Origin: Dasypus novemcinctus | Taxonomy: Eukaryota > Chordata > Mammalia > Cingulata > Dasypodidae | DNA: 64,000 nt | Assembly: GCF_030445035.2 (NCBI RefSeq) | Contig: NC_080690.1 | Span: 31,150,796-31,214,795 of the forward strand | Direction of reading: 5' to 3' | Shown here: in pieces, positions 20,451 through 31,289 of the stretch | Position numbering within the stretch: the stretch's first letter is position 1 | How the letters are laid out: the number at the start of each line of letters is the position of its first letter | Notes under the pieces: generated by a model | Told to the model about the DNA's origin: nothing | The model's database searches: none | The model's input: only the letters and a program-made list of their open reading frames with translations | Program-made: the position numbers and the translations under genes

Positions 20451-22983
20451 GGAGCCTATCTGGGTGGAGCAGTGGCCTTTACCTTCCCATAAACTTGCCG
20501 CCCTCAGAGCGCTCGTAAGTGAGCAACTCAAGGCTGGTCACATTGAACCTTCCACAAGTCCGTACAACTCACCAGTTTTTGTTATTCAGAAAAAATCCAC
20601 TGGCAAGTACCGGCTCCTCCACGACCTCCGCGAAATTAACAAGCATATCTTGCCTATGGGGTTGCCCCAACCTGGCCTCCCACACCCCGTAGCCGTTCCG
20701 TGCCATTTCCACGTGGCCACCATTGACATTAAGGACTGCTTTTTCTCTATCCCACTCCATCCGCAGGACTGCCAGCGCTTCGCCTTCACGGTACCCCTCC
20801 CTAACCACTCAGGTGCCTCTGATAGATACCAGTGGAGGGTACTCCCTCAAGGCATGCGCAACAGCCCTGCCATTTGTCAGCGCTATGTTGATTGCGCTGT
20901 TGCGCCACTACGGCCTTGGGCGCGCATTATTCACTATATGGATGATATCCTCGTAGCATGCGAGGAGGCAGAGAAGCTCCAAATAGTTCTCCGCATGCTG
21001 CGAACTAACCTTGCTGACATAGGTCTTACCATCCAGCCTGAAAAGGTCCGGGTTGAACCGCCATTCACATTTCTGGGCTTCCAAATTGACAGGTACGTCA
21101 CACCAGCAGTTCCGCAGCTCGCTGTCCCAGAGCGCCTCTCCCTCACTGAACTGCAACAACTCTGTGGTAATATTAATTGGGTTCGCTCCGCTCTGCCTAT
21201 CACCACGGCCCAGCTCCAGCCACTCTTTGCCCTTTTGCAATCAGACTCGGGCCCAGCCTCCGCCCTAACACGGCGTATCAGGCTCACCCCAGAGGCCAGG
21301 GCCGCAATTCAGGCCGTTAACAAGGCCTTAGACAAGTGCTGCCTGCACAGGTTCGACCCTAGCCTGCCTTTGCTGGCTTTGATCCTGCCCACTCGAGGTA
21401 CACCCACTGGAGTCCTCTGGCAGACTGGCCCGCTGCTCTGGCTCCATCCAGCCAAGAGCAGGCTGCGTAAGATCTGCCCTGCTGTCAGGTTATGGATCAG
21501 CTTAGCCTCGGACTTAATCACCCTAGCTATCCATACCTTTGAGGTCAAACCTGCCACCATCATCTGGCCGCTAGACGCCAAGCAAACCGACCTCCTCATA
21601 CGAGACAATGAAGACATGCAGGTCCTACTAGAAGGGTTCTCGGGTAACTTTGACAATCACTACCCCAGCCACAAGTTACTTCAAGGAATCACCAAGCTCC
21701 CCTTTCAGAGCCCCTTCCACCCCTTCCCTACTTCCAATCCTATCCCGTCTGTCACCACTGTGTTCACAGATGCTTCCACCACCAAATTCGCCATGGTTGG
21801 TTACCAACCTGCCGTGTTAGAGCCCAAGGTTTTCACCCACATCAACCCGCATTCTGTGCAGGTGGGAGAATTACTGGCTGTATGCCTTGCCCTGCATACC
21901 TTCCAGGCTCAGCCATCAACATCTTCACTGACAGTCTATATACCCTCCAAGTCTGTCGGGTCCTAGCACTCTCCACCTTCTTCCCGGGCTCTACGCCCAT
22001 TGACGAAGCCCTTGCCAGCCTGCAACGTCTCCTTGAACACTGCCAGGCTCCCTGGTACATTGCACATATCAGGAGTCACTCCAGCCTGCCTGGCCCCCTC
22101 ACTTCGGGGAATGAGACAGCCGATCGGGCAGTTTCCATATCTACTGCCCAGCCCACTGGAGATACAGTCAACCAGGCCAAAACGCTGCACGCCAGGTTTC
22201 ACTTCTCGGCAACCTCACTTTGTCACCTATTGGGCCTGCCCATTGAAACCTGCAAACACTTGGTGCGCAGCTGTAAAACCTGTGTCCCCTTTCTGCCCTT
22301 TGGGCCGCTACAGCCACAGGGGGTTAATCCCCGCGGGCTCAAGCCCAAGTCGAGATGGCAATTGGATGTCACACATGTCCCATCCTTCGGGCGCCTCAAA
22401 TATATGCATGTAGCCATTGACACCTTCTCTGGCATGTGTTACGCGGTACCCCTTGCGGGAGAGACCGCCAAGCATTGTATCAAGGCATTACGCCAGGCTA
22501 TTCTCTTCATGGGAGTTCCATGGGACCTAAAAACTGACAATGGGCCAGCCTATCGCAGCACCTCCTTTACCGCCTTCCTACGACTTTACAATATTACTCA
22601 TCACTTTGGGATCCCCTATAACCCGCAAGGACAGGCTATAGTTGAGAGCGTTCACCGCCGGCTCAAAATACAAATTCAAAAAGAAAGAAATGCTTCCCCA
22701 AGCGCAACCAAGTGACCTAGTCACTGCATCCTTAATATTCCTCAATATACTCACCTTTGACAAAGAGGGACATCCGCCCTCCATAGGCACTGGGGGCCCT
22801 CCTACCGGCCCACACAAGCCCCCTTTGTTTATTGGAAAGACCCAGAAAGCAATACTTGGAGGGGGCCCTGCCCCCTCCTCACCCAAGGGAGAGGGTTTGC
22901 TTGTGTTTTCCCAGATGATGCCCCCAACCCATCTGGATCCCGGGACGCAACATCCGCCCTGCACCCGCAGACCCAGCGCCTGA
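20353..22983 (+). pseudogene. pol: pol: reverse transcriptase, RNase H, integrase, frameshifted
   Basis: Pol would copy RNA to DNA and integrate it. The first frame is open from 20353 to 21966. It has the RT start region, LLHDLREINK (about 20620), an IDIKDCFFSIPLHP box with the first catalytic Asp, and YMDD at 20935-20946. RNase H begins with FTDAS (Asp at 21769) and GELLAV. Within RNase H, near 21890-21915, coding moves to another frame that continues with FTDSLY and ends at 22715. That frame carries the integrase zinc site (H at 22188, C at 22272 and 22281) and catalytic D at 22365, D at 22536 and E at 22644, giving exact D-D35-E spacing. Two more frame changes (about 22690 and 22790) disrupt the integrase tail. 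No full Pol is possible. Confidence 0.94.
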
Positions 22984-23024
22984 CAAGGAGGGAACGCCGA
23001 CGACTGAGGCACCTGACCCACCAG

Positions 23025-23801
23025 ATGACGCGCTTCGTTCTGGACGACCCAATTCCTCCAACAGAAGAACAACTGCTCCTCAATCTCTATCGAGTCCGAG
23101 CACACACTCCCCTCCCGCCTAACCAGCCCATCAACCTTGTAGCCCTACTAATCCTCCTTCTCTCCGCAGCCACCGCCCTGCCCACTTCATGACCCGTGTG
23201 GGCTGCAGTCCGTCACCCTCCTGGCTTTCTTTTCCTCACCCCCGAAAGCCCTACCTACCCCAAGATTTATCATACTAACTGTTCTCTGCAGCTACCGTGC
23301 AACCCGAAGGAAGCGCTCCGATCTGTTACATTCAACGTTTCACTTACCCCCCCTCCAGATGCTCTCCTATTCACCTTTTTCCCTAACACCACAGGGTCTA
23401 ATACAACTACCAGTAGCACCGGAGATCCGGTCCCCGACCTCTATCAAAATGCCCTTATATTCACCCCCTCCACCAGGGGAGACCTTTTCCCGACCGCAAC
23501 TGGCGCCGACAACACCTCAGGCACCTTTCTGCTTAAATTGGCTAGTTTATTCTCCCCATCTTCCCTCATCGCATATGGGTCTATTGGACTCCTTTGTATT
23601 CTTCTTTTCCTCGTCTTCTATGGTGTGCGCCGCATTCTGCTGTCTCTCCGAGATACCCAAAATCAGCAGAAACTAATAGCTGCAGCCACATTGGCCATAA
23701 ACAAAAAGAGAGGGGGAGATGAGGTGAGGCAGGCTGAAGTCTGGCTGGCAAGCATAGCCGCGCCCAGTGGGGGATATGCGCAGCCCACCACTCGGGTGTA
23801 G
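23025..23801 (+). pseudogene. env: env remnant: signal peptide, short ectodomain, membrane anchor
   Basis: From an ATG at 23025 a 55-codon frame ends at TGA 23190-23192. It has a late hydrophobic core (LVALLILLLSAATA) like a retroviral Env signal peptide. The same frame reopens immediately and runs 203 codons to 23801, inside the 3' LTR. That part has a ~115-residue serine/threonine/proline-rich ectodomain with five N-glycosylation sequons, then a transmembrane segment (about residues 122-143, counting from 23196) and a basic tail. There is no furin-type site, fusion peptide or CX6CC motif. Most of SU and the TM ectodomain are therefore gone, leaving the two ends joined in one frame apart from the TGA. 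A fusogenic Env cannot be made. Confidence 0.8.
23702..23719 (+). other. Polypurine tract
   Basis: The run CAAAAAGAGAGGGGGAGA directly precedes the 3' LTR TG and fits the plus-strand primer site of retroviruses. It lies within the env tail-coding sequence. Confidence 0.9.
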
Positions 23802-24293
23802 GGCGGCTGGAACGGGTGAACCGCCCTCAGCCATGGAACGGGCGCACTGCCCTCGGCCCCGCCCAGGCAACTGACACCGGCTTGCTGATAGCCAGCAGAA
23901 GCTGCCTACGCTCACATCCCCCCTCCCACACTGTCAAGCCGCAGCACAAGCCGCACCATAAAAGGCAAGGAACTAGTCCCTACCAATCACTCCCAGCCCC
24001 GTTCCCCTTTCCCGCCGGTGCCGCCCCTTCACCAACCTAGAATCTGCCTCTTCCCCCCACCAACTGCTCGCCACCACCAATCCAATCCCCCTTTGGCCAC
24101 AGCCAATCAGTCCCCTGCTCACTCCCCCATAACCCTATATAAACACATGTACTTCCCTTAATAAATTAGACCTGCGTGCTCACCTCGTCTCCGTGGTGGT
24201 TTCTCCGCTGCACGCCCTCCACGCCTGTGAGCCCCCGCAGGAGTCTAGGCCTCTCCTGCCCCGTCGTCCACCGGACAGGACGTACCGAACGCA
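23720..24293 (+). repeat. 3' LTR of provirus
   Basis: 574 bp, TG..CA, with AATAAA at 24160-24165 and the TATA box about 20 bp before it. The end reads GTACCGAACGCA and is followed by the ATGATG duplication at 24294-24299. The last 82 bp of the env frame lie within it. Confidence 0.95.
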
Positions 24294-24985
24294 ATGATGC
24301 ATATGACAACATAGATGAACCTGGAGGACATTATGTTGAGTGAAGCAAGTAAGAAACAAAAGAACACTGTGTGATTGCACTGATAGGAACTAAATATATT
24401 GTGTAAACTCATGGAGTTAATAATTAGAAAATAGGTCACCAGATTACAGAAGGAAGGTGCGAAATGGAAGGCTGAGGGTTAATCTGTGCAGAATTGGTGA
24501 AAAGGTTGCTTGTAAATCTTTCGAAATCAATAGAAATGGTTAAAGCAAATCAGCAGTATTGTATAGATATGAAAATGTTTGAAAGAGAAAGTCTAAGATC
24601 ATGTATTTTACTAGAAGGAAAGCTTAAAACTGTAATGTGACTGGATACAATAACAAAACCTCATGTAAAATATGAATATGGGAGATATTTATATATAAGA
24701 CAGTTTTTACAAAATATAAATAAAAATAAACTAGAGAGAAGGAAAATGAATAGCAGCTATGTATTACAGGTGAGGCATAGAAAGATTGAGAGGTGATGAG
24801 TGTTTTCTGTTTATTGTTAGTTTTGGAATACTGAAAATGCTCTGGGAATGATTGGGGTGATTAATTCAGAAATATATGATTACACTGAATACCATTGATT
24901 GTACTCTTTGGATGTACTTATGCTTTTTAAATATGTAACAATAAAATTGATTTGTTATATATATTTAAAAAAAGAGGTGAACACC

Positions 24986-25288
24986 TCTATCTAGGATACA
25001 ATAAATTGGAATAGATAGAAATGTGGGGATTATATTAAATATAACATCGTAACACAAAATATTTGTTATTGTTGTTTTAAATTATAAAACTTAATTTCAG
25101 GCTAAGAATCAGGAAAGCCAGAGACCATAATAGTGTACAAAAATATTGAGAATGAATTTAGATGTCCACTCATGGTAGCACTTGAAAATCTTGAGATTTA
25201 GAAGCAGTATAATGAAGATATAAAAATAGGGAGATGCCAAATGGCAAATCACAGATGATTCTGTGATTAACATTTTACTAATATTTAT
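24986..25288. other. Unique AT-rich spacer
   Basis: No gene or recognisable repeat seen between the L1-B tail and the DAS SINE. Confidence 0.4.
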
Positions 25289-25296
25289 CATTTCTT

Positions 25297-25758
25297 TTTT
25301 TTAAGTTTTATGATTCTTTTTGGTTTGTTTATTATTTTTATCCACCTTCCCCCGTGGCTCTCTCATCTCTCTTCTCCTTTTCTGCTCATCTTCTTTAGGA
25401 GGCCCTGGAAACTGAACCCAGGACCTCCCATGTGGGTGGTGAGCTCCCAGTCCCTTCAGCTTCTTCCACTCCCTGCTGGTTGCATTGTCTGCTCAATGCA
25501 GTGTCTGCTCATTGTGGCATCTGCTCAATGCAGCATTTGCTGGTTGAGCAGTTGTGGCATTTGCTCATTGCTGCAGTTTCACCATCTGCTGGTTGCTGCA
25601 GTTGTGGTATCTGCTAGTTACTTGCAGTATCTGCCAGTTGCAGCATCTGCTTGTTGTGGTATTTGCTCATCTTCTTTAAGAGGGACTGGGAACTGAAGCT
25701 GGGACCTTCCATGTGGGAGGTGGGTGCCCAATTGCTTGAGCCACATCCATTCCCCCAA
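25297..25758 (-). mobile_element. DAS-type SINE with internal short repeats
   Basis: On the minus strand it starts GGGAATGGATGTGGCTCAAG, the tRNA-derived head of armadillo DAS SINEs, and ends in an A-rich tail. CATTTCTT on both sides (25289-25296 and 25759-25766) is a probable target duplication. The middle (about 25480-25670) is an irregular array of ~20-bp units built on TCTGCT.GTTGCAGCA. Confidence 0.8.
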
Positions 25759-25893
25759 CATTTCTTAAGGCAAGACTATTTGTCCAAAATTCACTTGCTG
25801 ATCCCAAATGAGTGGGTTGTAAATTATATTAGATTTGGATTAAATTAATGAGTATGAGAACAGAAAAATAAGAGGTTCCAAAGGAAAGATGAT
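25759..25893. other. Short unique spacer
   Basis: Right-hand duplication of the SINE and unremarkable AT-rich sequence before the MLT1 LTR. Confidence 0.4.
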
Positions 25894-26126
25894 TGTCTTA
25901 GTTTGCTTGATGGCTTCAAAAAATAGTAATTTCTTATCTCACAGTTTTGAAGTCTAAGAATCTGAAATCAAGGTATTGGCAGGGCCATAATTTCTCTGAA
26001 GGTGACATTCTGGAGGTGACTTGCCAGCAATCCATGATGTAACTTAATCTCTGTCTCTATCAAATGGTGGTCTTCTCTCTGCCTCTTACTGTTTCCAAAT
26101 TTCTTCTCCTTAACAAGGAAACCAGT

Positions 26127-26725
26127 TGTATTAGTCAGCCAAAAGGGGTGCTGATGTAAAGTACCAGAACTCTGTTGACTTTTATAAAAGATATTTATTT
26201 GGGGTAGAAGCTTACAGTCAAAAGGCCATTAAAGGTAAGTTACTTCCCTCACCAAAGTCTGTTGCTACGTGTTGGTGCAAGATGGCTGCCAGTCTCTGAG
26301 GATTCAGCCCTCCCCTTCCTCCTAAGGCTCCATGGTCTCAGTTCCTTCCATCCTCAACTGTAGGCTAGCATAATGCTTGTCTCTCTCCCTGGGGCTGTTT
26401 CTTTCTGGGGTTTTTCAGCTTTTCAGGGTTCTGGTCTCTTCAGCTGCAAACTATTGAGCAAATGGCTTGGCACCCCGCCTCCCCCCTCCTGCATCCAAAA
26501 TTAAATTCTCTGTGTGTCTATTTTATCCCCAAGGGGGCTGGGACTCAACACTGAGTTGCACTCTAATGACATGGTTGGATCAGAGCCCTAAGCTTCACAT
26601 AATTTAATCAGACATCTCTGCTGAATCTAAAAAAGACAGGGGTTATCACACCAGAGGAACTGACCAGTTTACAAACATAATCTATATTTCATTTTGGAAT
26701 TCATAAATTATATCAAACTGCTACA
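26127..26725 (-). mobile_element. Solo LTR, xenarthran MaLR-like, nested in MLT1
   Basis: 599 bp with TGTATTAGTCAGCC at the left and AACTGCTACA at the right, flanked by CCAGT at 26122-26126 and 26726-26730. It is the reverse-orientation relative of the LTRs at 4834-5389 and 58160-58953. Confidence 0.87.
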
Positions 26726-26846
26726 CCAGTCATATTATATTAGAACCTACTCTAATCCATTTTGTCCTCATCTAAACTAATAACATCTTCAAAGATCCTT
26801 TTTCCAAGTAGGACCACATTCACAGGACTTCAGGTTAGGTCATGGA

Positions 26847-27726
26847 TGCGGTCACCCCTCGGGCTGAAGTGTGGTTTGCTGGCCTGGCGGGGGAGCAGCC
26901 GCGGCAGGCCAAGCCGCTGCCCCCATAATAGGGTGGCTGGTTGGACTCACCGCCACCCCTGAAGGGAGCTCGGCATGGGCGCAGAGTGCCCTCGGGTCTC
27001 CCCTTCTCGGCAGCCATGCTTCCACGGCCGCCCCTCCTCCCAGATAGCGCCACACGATGCCTTCTTTCTCCCTGCGCAGGCGCAGGGCAGAAAATTCCAG
27101 TCTGCCCTTTTCCCCTCCCCCGACAGCAGCAACAGCCAGGCGTGGGCGGGAAACTCCAGTCTGCCCTCCACCCCAGCAACAGCAGCCACCAATCCCTAAA
27201 CCCTGCCCCTTCCCCCAGCAACAGCGACAGCCAATCCCTAACCACCACCCCTCCCCCGTCCAGTACCGCCCACTGACCTTTCACCGGCAACCAATCAGAA
27301 CACGGCGTGGCTTCGACCAATCAGCCTTCCCCAGCCCCTATAAAACTGTTGCCTCTCCCTCAATAAAGTGGACTTGCGTGTTTACCTTGTCTCCGCGGTA
27401 GTTCTTCTGCCGTGCGCCCTCCAGTCCTGAGAGCCCCCGACAAGGGCCTGGCCTCCCTTGTCCCCAGTTTGTCGCCTGCTTCTCCAGGCGACCCCTTCGT
27501 CGCCTGCTTCTCCGGGCGACCCCTTCGTCGCCGGCTTCGCCGGGCGACCCCGTCAGCCGAACCGCGCAACCCCTGTGAGACCGATCCCTCGTCTGCTGCC
27601 GGACCGACCCCTCGTCCCAAGTGGGACCGACCCTCATCCCGAGCGGGACCGACCCCTCGTCCAGAGCTGGGCCAACCCCTCGTCCGCAGCCAGACCCCAC
27701 CTCTACCGACCGAGCAAGCCGTCGCA
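26847..27726 (+). mobile_element. Solo LTR (copy B) of class II ERV family, nested in MLT1
   Basis: 880 bp, TGCGGTCACCCC to AGCCGTCGCA, with CATGGA at 26841-26846 and 27727-27732 as a 6-bp duplication. TATAAAA at 27339-27345 is followed by AATAAA at 27362-27367 and a long ~360-bp U5 containing two kinds of tandem units (CGACCCCTTCGTCGCC type near 27480-27550 and GACCGACCCCTCGTCC type near 27590-27690). It matches copy A (17197-18128) closely, with differences mainly in unit numbers. Confidence 0.93.
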
Positions 27727-27766
27727 CATGGACATATCTTTTGTGGGACATAATTCAATTATAACA

Positions 27767-30490
27767 ATGCAATGTAGTAGATTTTCTAAAGAAAAGAAAG
27801 TAACAAAGGAACCTATCACTACTTCTGTTCCCCATCTCTAAGTCAACAGCACAAAAGACACATGCCAATTCAGATAGCTAAGATCATTATAATAGGAAAC
27901 TTTTGAGTATCCCTTGCAGAGAACTGGTCTTTCTGTTATAAATAGATATATGGATTTAAAAAGTTAACATTTAGTACTTTGGGTTCATTTGGCTTTTTGA
28001 AAAAAAATTTAACAAATGATAGGTCCTGCTGGAAATATGAAACTGAATAAGTCTCAGAATCTCTCTTCAAAACCTTGTAATTATAGGTCCACATATTCCT
28101 CTTACTAGAATATAACACTAACAATACAAGAAATCCCTATAAGAGGCAGATATAAGGTTCAATGGGTGTTCAGAGGAGGGGAGATATAAAAGTAAATGTC
28201 TGTTAAAATATTTCCATGAGGGCTGTGAATTTAGTATTGGATGGAGAGTTGCTAAGGGCAGAGTGGGCATTTCAGACATCAAGACCAGCATGGTTAAAAA
28301 AGAACCAGAGGAAAGAAAGTGATAAGTGTAATGGAATCATGGGTTGGTTCAATCCTAGTTGTATTTTGCAGTGTTTTTTGGCAGGAATTCGTAGAATATA
28401 ACATAAGTGAAGGTAGACCTTTGGGTATGGTTATTACTGGAATACAGAGGCTAAGAGAAGTAAAGTCTACAGATGTAACTTGAGGGTTCAAACCTGAGTG
28501 CTCAGGTATGTGTGGTGCAGTTTTACAGAAATGGTCCCAATACAAGCAAAGACACAGATATGTGATGGAGAATCACATCATTGTATAAACATGTTATGTT
28601 TGAAATACTGTATAGGTGTGTCCAGTTGGCAACTGTAAATGTAGGGCTGAGGTTTGAATAATGGCCAGTGTCATGAAGATGCATTCTGACAGTATTCTTC
28701 ATTGGAATGAAGAGATCTGATTCTTCTTTAGATTCAACTCCCTCTACTGCTAAGTCCAACATATATGAAACTTAATGTTCTGGGAACACTACACTGAGAG
28801 TTTCCCAAACATTTTACACTGTTCAGCACCTCCTGTACTTTTCTAGCCCTGTTTGCCTTTACCTAGATGGGCTTAGTCTTCTTGGATTCTTAGCAAGAGC
28901 CTATGCAACTAATAATCATCAAATTAAATTCTTTTTAAAGCTGAAATGCTTTTTTCTGAAAATTTTCCTGAGCTTACCCTGGCAGACTTTGCTTTCTTCT
29001 CTTTCTCTATTATTCCTTCATTCTGTAAACACTGGAGTTAATTCCTTCTTGCATTCAAATTATTTGCTGTGATGAGTAGTTCCCCAACAGGCTTAATATA
29101 GTTAAGGAAAGTTCAGGAACAGTACTTTTATCTGTTCAATGCTTAACCCAAACAATGCTTGGAATATGGTCTTAACTTGATAATTTATTAAAAGTTTCCT
29201 TTAGCTACTAAGAATTTTCTGCAAAGAGGATTTTAAGTAAGTGGAATGCCAAAGCAAGTGAGAATGGGACAAAGGCAGGGTAGGAAGGAGGTTGAGCAAA
29301 ATCTGGAAACAGAAAAATTCAAACCAAATCAGCACCCAGGCTGTATCTTTGCCTAAAAATTCCACAAGATTCTTAGTGAGTTCTGTAGATGCATATCATA
29401 TACGATTGTTTCTTTGTATAATTTCAGGAGAGAAGACCCTGCAAGTATTCTATCAATAGCTCCGTTACTAAGATAAGTTCACACAAACAGACCATCAAAG
29501 TCTAGGTCCCAATACTCCACATAGCACCTCCCTGTATCCACTTTGCCCCCTTGTAGACTCTTACGTCAACATGACACATTTCCCCCTAAGGGTTCGTGTC
29601 AATGAGACAGGAGATCTCATTATATCTATTGATTTTATTTCATAGAAATATTAGGTGGTGAGATTTTTCATATTGCTAATCATTGTCCTTTTTTCTTATT
29701 TTCCCTTACAACCCAAGCACCTAGAAAAATGCCTCGTACATAAGAATCTTGCTTTATTCTTTCAGACTACTTGACATGATTACCATGAGGTAAAATAGCT
29801 TTTGTTATTGTTCCCTATATAAAATTTAAATTTCGATGTTCATTTAACTAGCATTTATTAAAATAGATTTTTTTAATTTTAAAAATAAAATAAAATATTT
29901 TGATAGAGTTTAAAGTATAAATCTATCAAAATTTACTTGCTAAATTCAGTAGAAAATGTTAATTTAATTACTGTATACATAGGGTTTTGTAATCAAAAAG
30001 GATAAAATATATAACTAGTTTTTTTAATCAAAAAGTACCTTAAATATCATAGCATTAAATTATAGAGTTACTATTATTAGTCATATTTATTCATGAGAGG
30101 AAATTTGATATCTTACAAAATAAGCCAATACATGGTGTAACCTCTTGCAGTCTAATTTTTCATGGATGAGCTCCTGCATATTTAATATCCTTGGAGGTTA
30201 TATTTTAACATATCTTAATTACCACTTTTCTTTTATTTCTATTCAATTTGACACAGACACTTTGCCTAAAAATAATTTAATATTCTTATGAATGAGAAAA
30301 TGTTAAAACTACCCTGTAACATCAATCACCTTTGTTTATGCCAACAACTCTAGTGAATTAACATTCTAAAATGTCAGAACAAATGGCCCTTTGAGAGAAG
30401 TGACGAAAAATACTTACAATTTTTATATGATTCCTAAAGAATTTTAAACATTTCTAGCTTGAATACCATACATCTGTACTACAAATTAGG
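27767..30490. other. Unique AT-rich region
   Basis: About 2.7 kb with no supported gene. The sequence at 28195-28740 is less AT-rich and might be an old unclassified repeat, but I could not identify it. No splice-flanked exon-like ORF is evident. Confidence 0.4.
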
Positions 30491-30495
30491 GTCCT

Positions 30496-31267
30496 TGGTA
30501 GTCTAATTAGCTTGGATAAGAAAGAACTTTTATATCCCTTTTTACTTCCATTGCTCCCTTACCCAGCCAACCAAGGAGCCTGATTGGTCCCTGGTGCTTT
30601 GGGCAAGACCAGAACATGCTCTGTGAAACATCATGTGGCATTTCCATAGACCCTGATGCCTCTACACAGTACTGTACAGCTGGATTTAGCAAAGGAAGGT
30701 TGTGAGCATAGCCCCTGGAGGGAGATGCTTATGACTGAATCCTAGAACTGCCTCTCTGTATGATACATATAACATCCCCTACCTGGCCAAGGAATGACTT
30801 CATTCATGCCTCTGCCACCAGGCATCTCTGCCTGTAACTCCCTGGAAGCACCCTGAGCTTTAACTGCCATAAACTTGAATGTTGCCCATGCCATGCATAT
30901 CTTGTTTTGTGAAAAGAGCACAAACCCAGATGTTCTCCCAAAACCTGCATGCAAGCTTCTAGTATTCAGTCCCTTTTTTCCACCAGCCCTATATAATCTA
31001 AAAGGTAGTGACCATAAGTGCAGATTATTCAAGTAAACTTCTTGCCAGTCTCACTGAATGTCATGAAGTAGCTGCTGTTGCATGTACATAAGTTCCCCTA
31101 ATAAATGCCTAAGGACTGGTCACCCTGGTGTTCAGTGGCTCTTTGGAATCTCAACAGGCCCAGTTGTGGGATGGGACAGTTTGGAGCAGTCCTGACTGGC
31201 TCTCCCTTTGTTTCTTCTTTTGGGGTGACTACTGCTGCTCTTTCAGTGGGATGCAGCACTCTTAACA
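30496..31267 (+). mobile_element. Solo LTR, retroviral, family not recognised
   Basis: A 772-bp segment begins TGGTAGTCTAATTAGC and ends CACTCTTAACA, with GTCCT on both sides (30491-30495 and 31268-31272). TATATAA at 30990-30996 and AATAAA at 31100-31105 are placed as in a sense LTR, with R spacing longer than in the class II LTRs of this window. The layout suggests a gammaretrovirus-like (class I) or ERVL LTR; this assignment is inferred. Confidence 0.68.
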
Positions 31268-31289
31268 GTCCTGTGAACTTGGGTGATGT

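Larger units (their letters stand above)
16259..24293 (+). mobile_element. Betaretrovirus-like endogenous provirus, defective
   Basis: An 8,035-bp provirus with LTRs at 16259-16836 and 23720-24293. Both LTRs start TGAGGTGAGGCAGG and end in CA. It is flanked by ATGATG at 16253-16258 and 24294-24299. A 6-bp duplication, a tRNA-Lys-type primer site and two CCHC knuckles point to a class II (betaretrovirus-like) element. Order is leader, gag, pro, pol, env. By eye the LTRs differ at 15 substitutions over 574 aligned positions plus one 4-bp indel (about 2.6%). At an assumed mammalian neutral rate near 2e-9 per site per year this suggests insertion roughly 6-7 million years ago; this is inference. 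It is incapable of encoding a complete set of proteins because of frameshifts, an env deletion and a nested LTR. Confidence 0.95.
13873..24985 (+). mobile_element. LINE-1 element (L1-B), sense, split by a provirus
   Basis: A 5'-truncated L1 begins inside the RT part of ORF2 near 13873. It continues to 16258, is interrupted by the provirus and its duplicated ATGATG, and resumes at 24294 to finish ORF2 near 24390. Its 3' UTR runs to an A-rich tail near 24985, with an AATAAAA just before the end. The ORF is degenerate. The 3' UTR differs from the long type seen at 31720-34430 and has a relative at 59325-59480. Confidence 0.88.
25894..27766 (-). mobile_element. MLT1-type MaLR LTR, antisense, with two nested LTRs
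   Basis: The outer pieces (25894-26126, 26726-26846 and 27727-27766) join into one MLT1-like LTR when the two younger LTRs are removed. On the minus strand it starts TGTTATAATTGAATTATGTC near 27766 and ends AAACTAAGACA at 25894. MLT1 is an ancient, mammal-wide MaLR family. Flanking ATGAT and ATGCA are only a partial match, as expected for an old duplication. Confidence 0.75.

Noticed and set aside
20908..21287. Antisense ORFs of 110-117 codons opposite RT
   Set aside because: Shadows of the pol frame with no domain; no splice or promoter evidence.
22579..23105. Antisense ORF of 175 codons across the pol/env junction
   Set aside because: The sense strand carries the integrase tail and env leader; the antisense translation has no recognisable feature.
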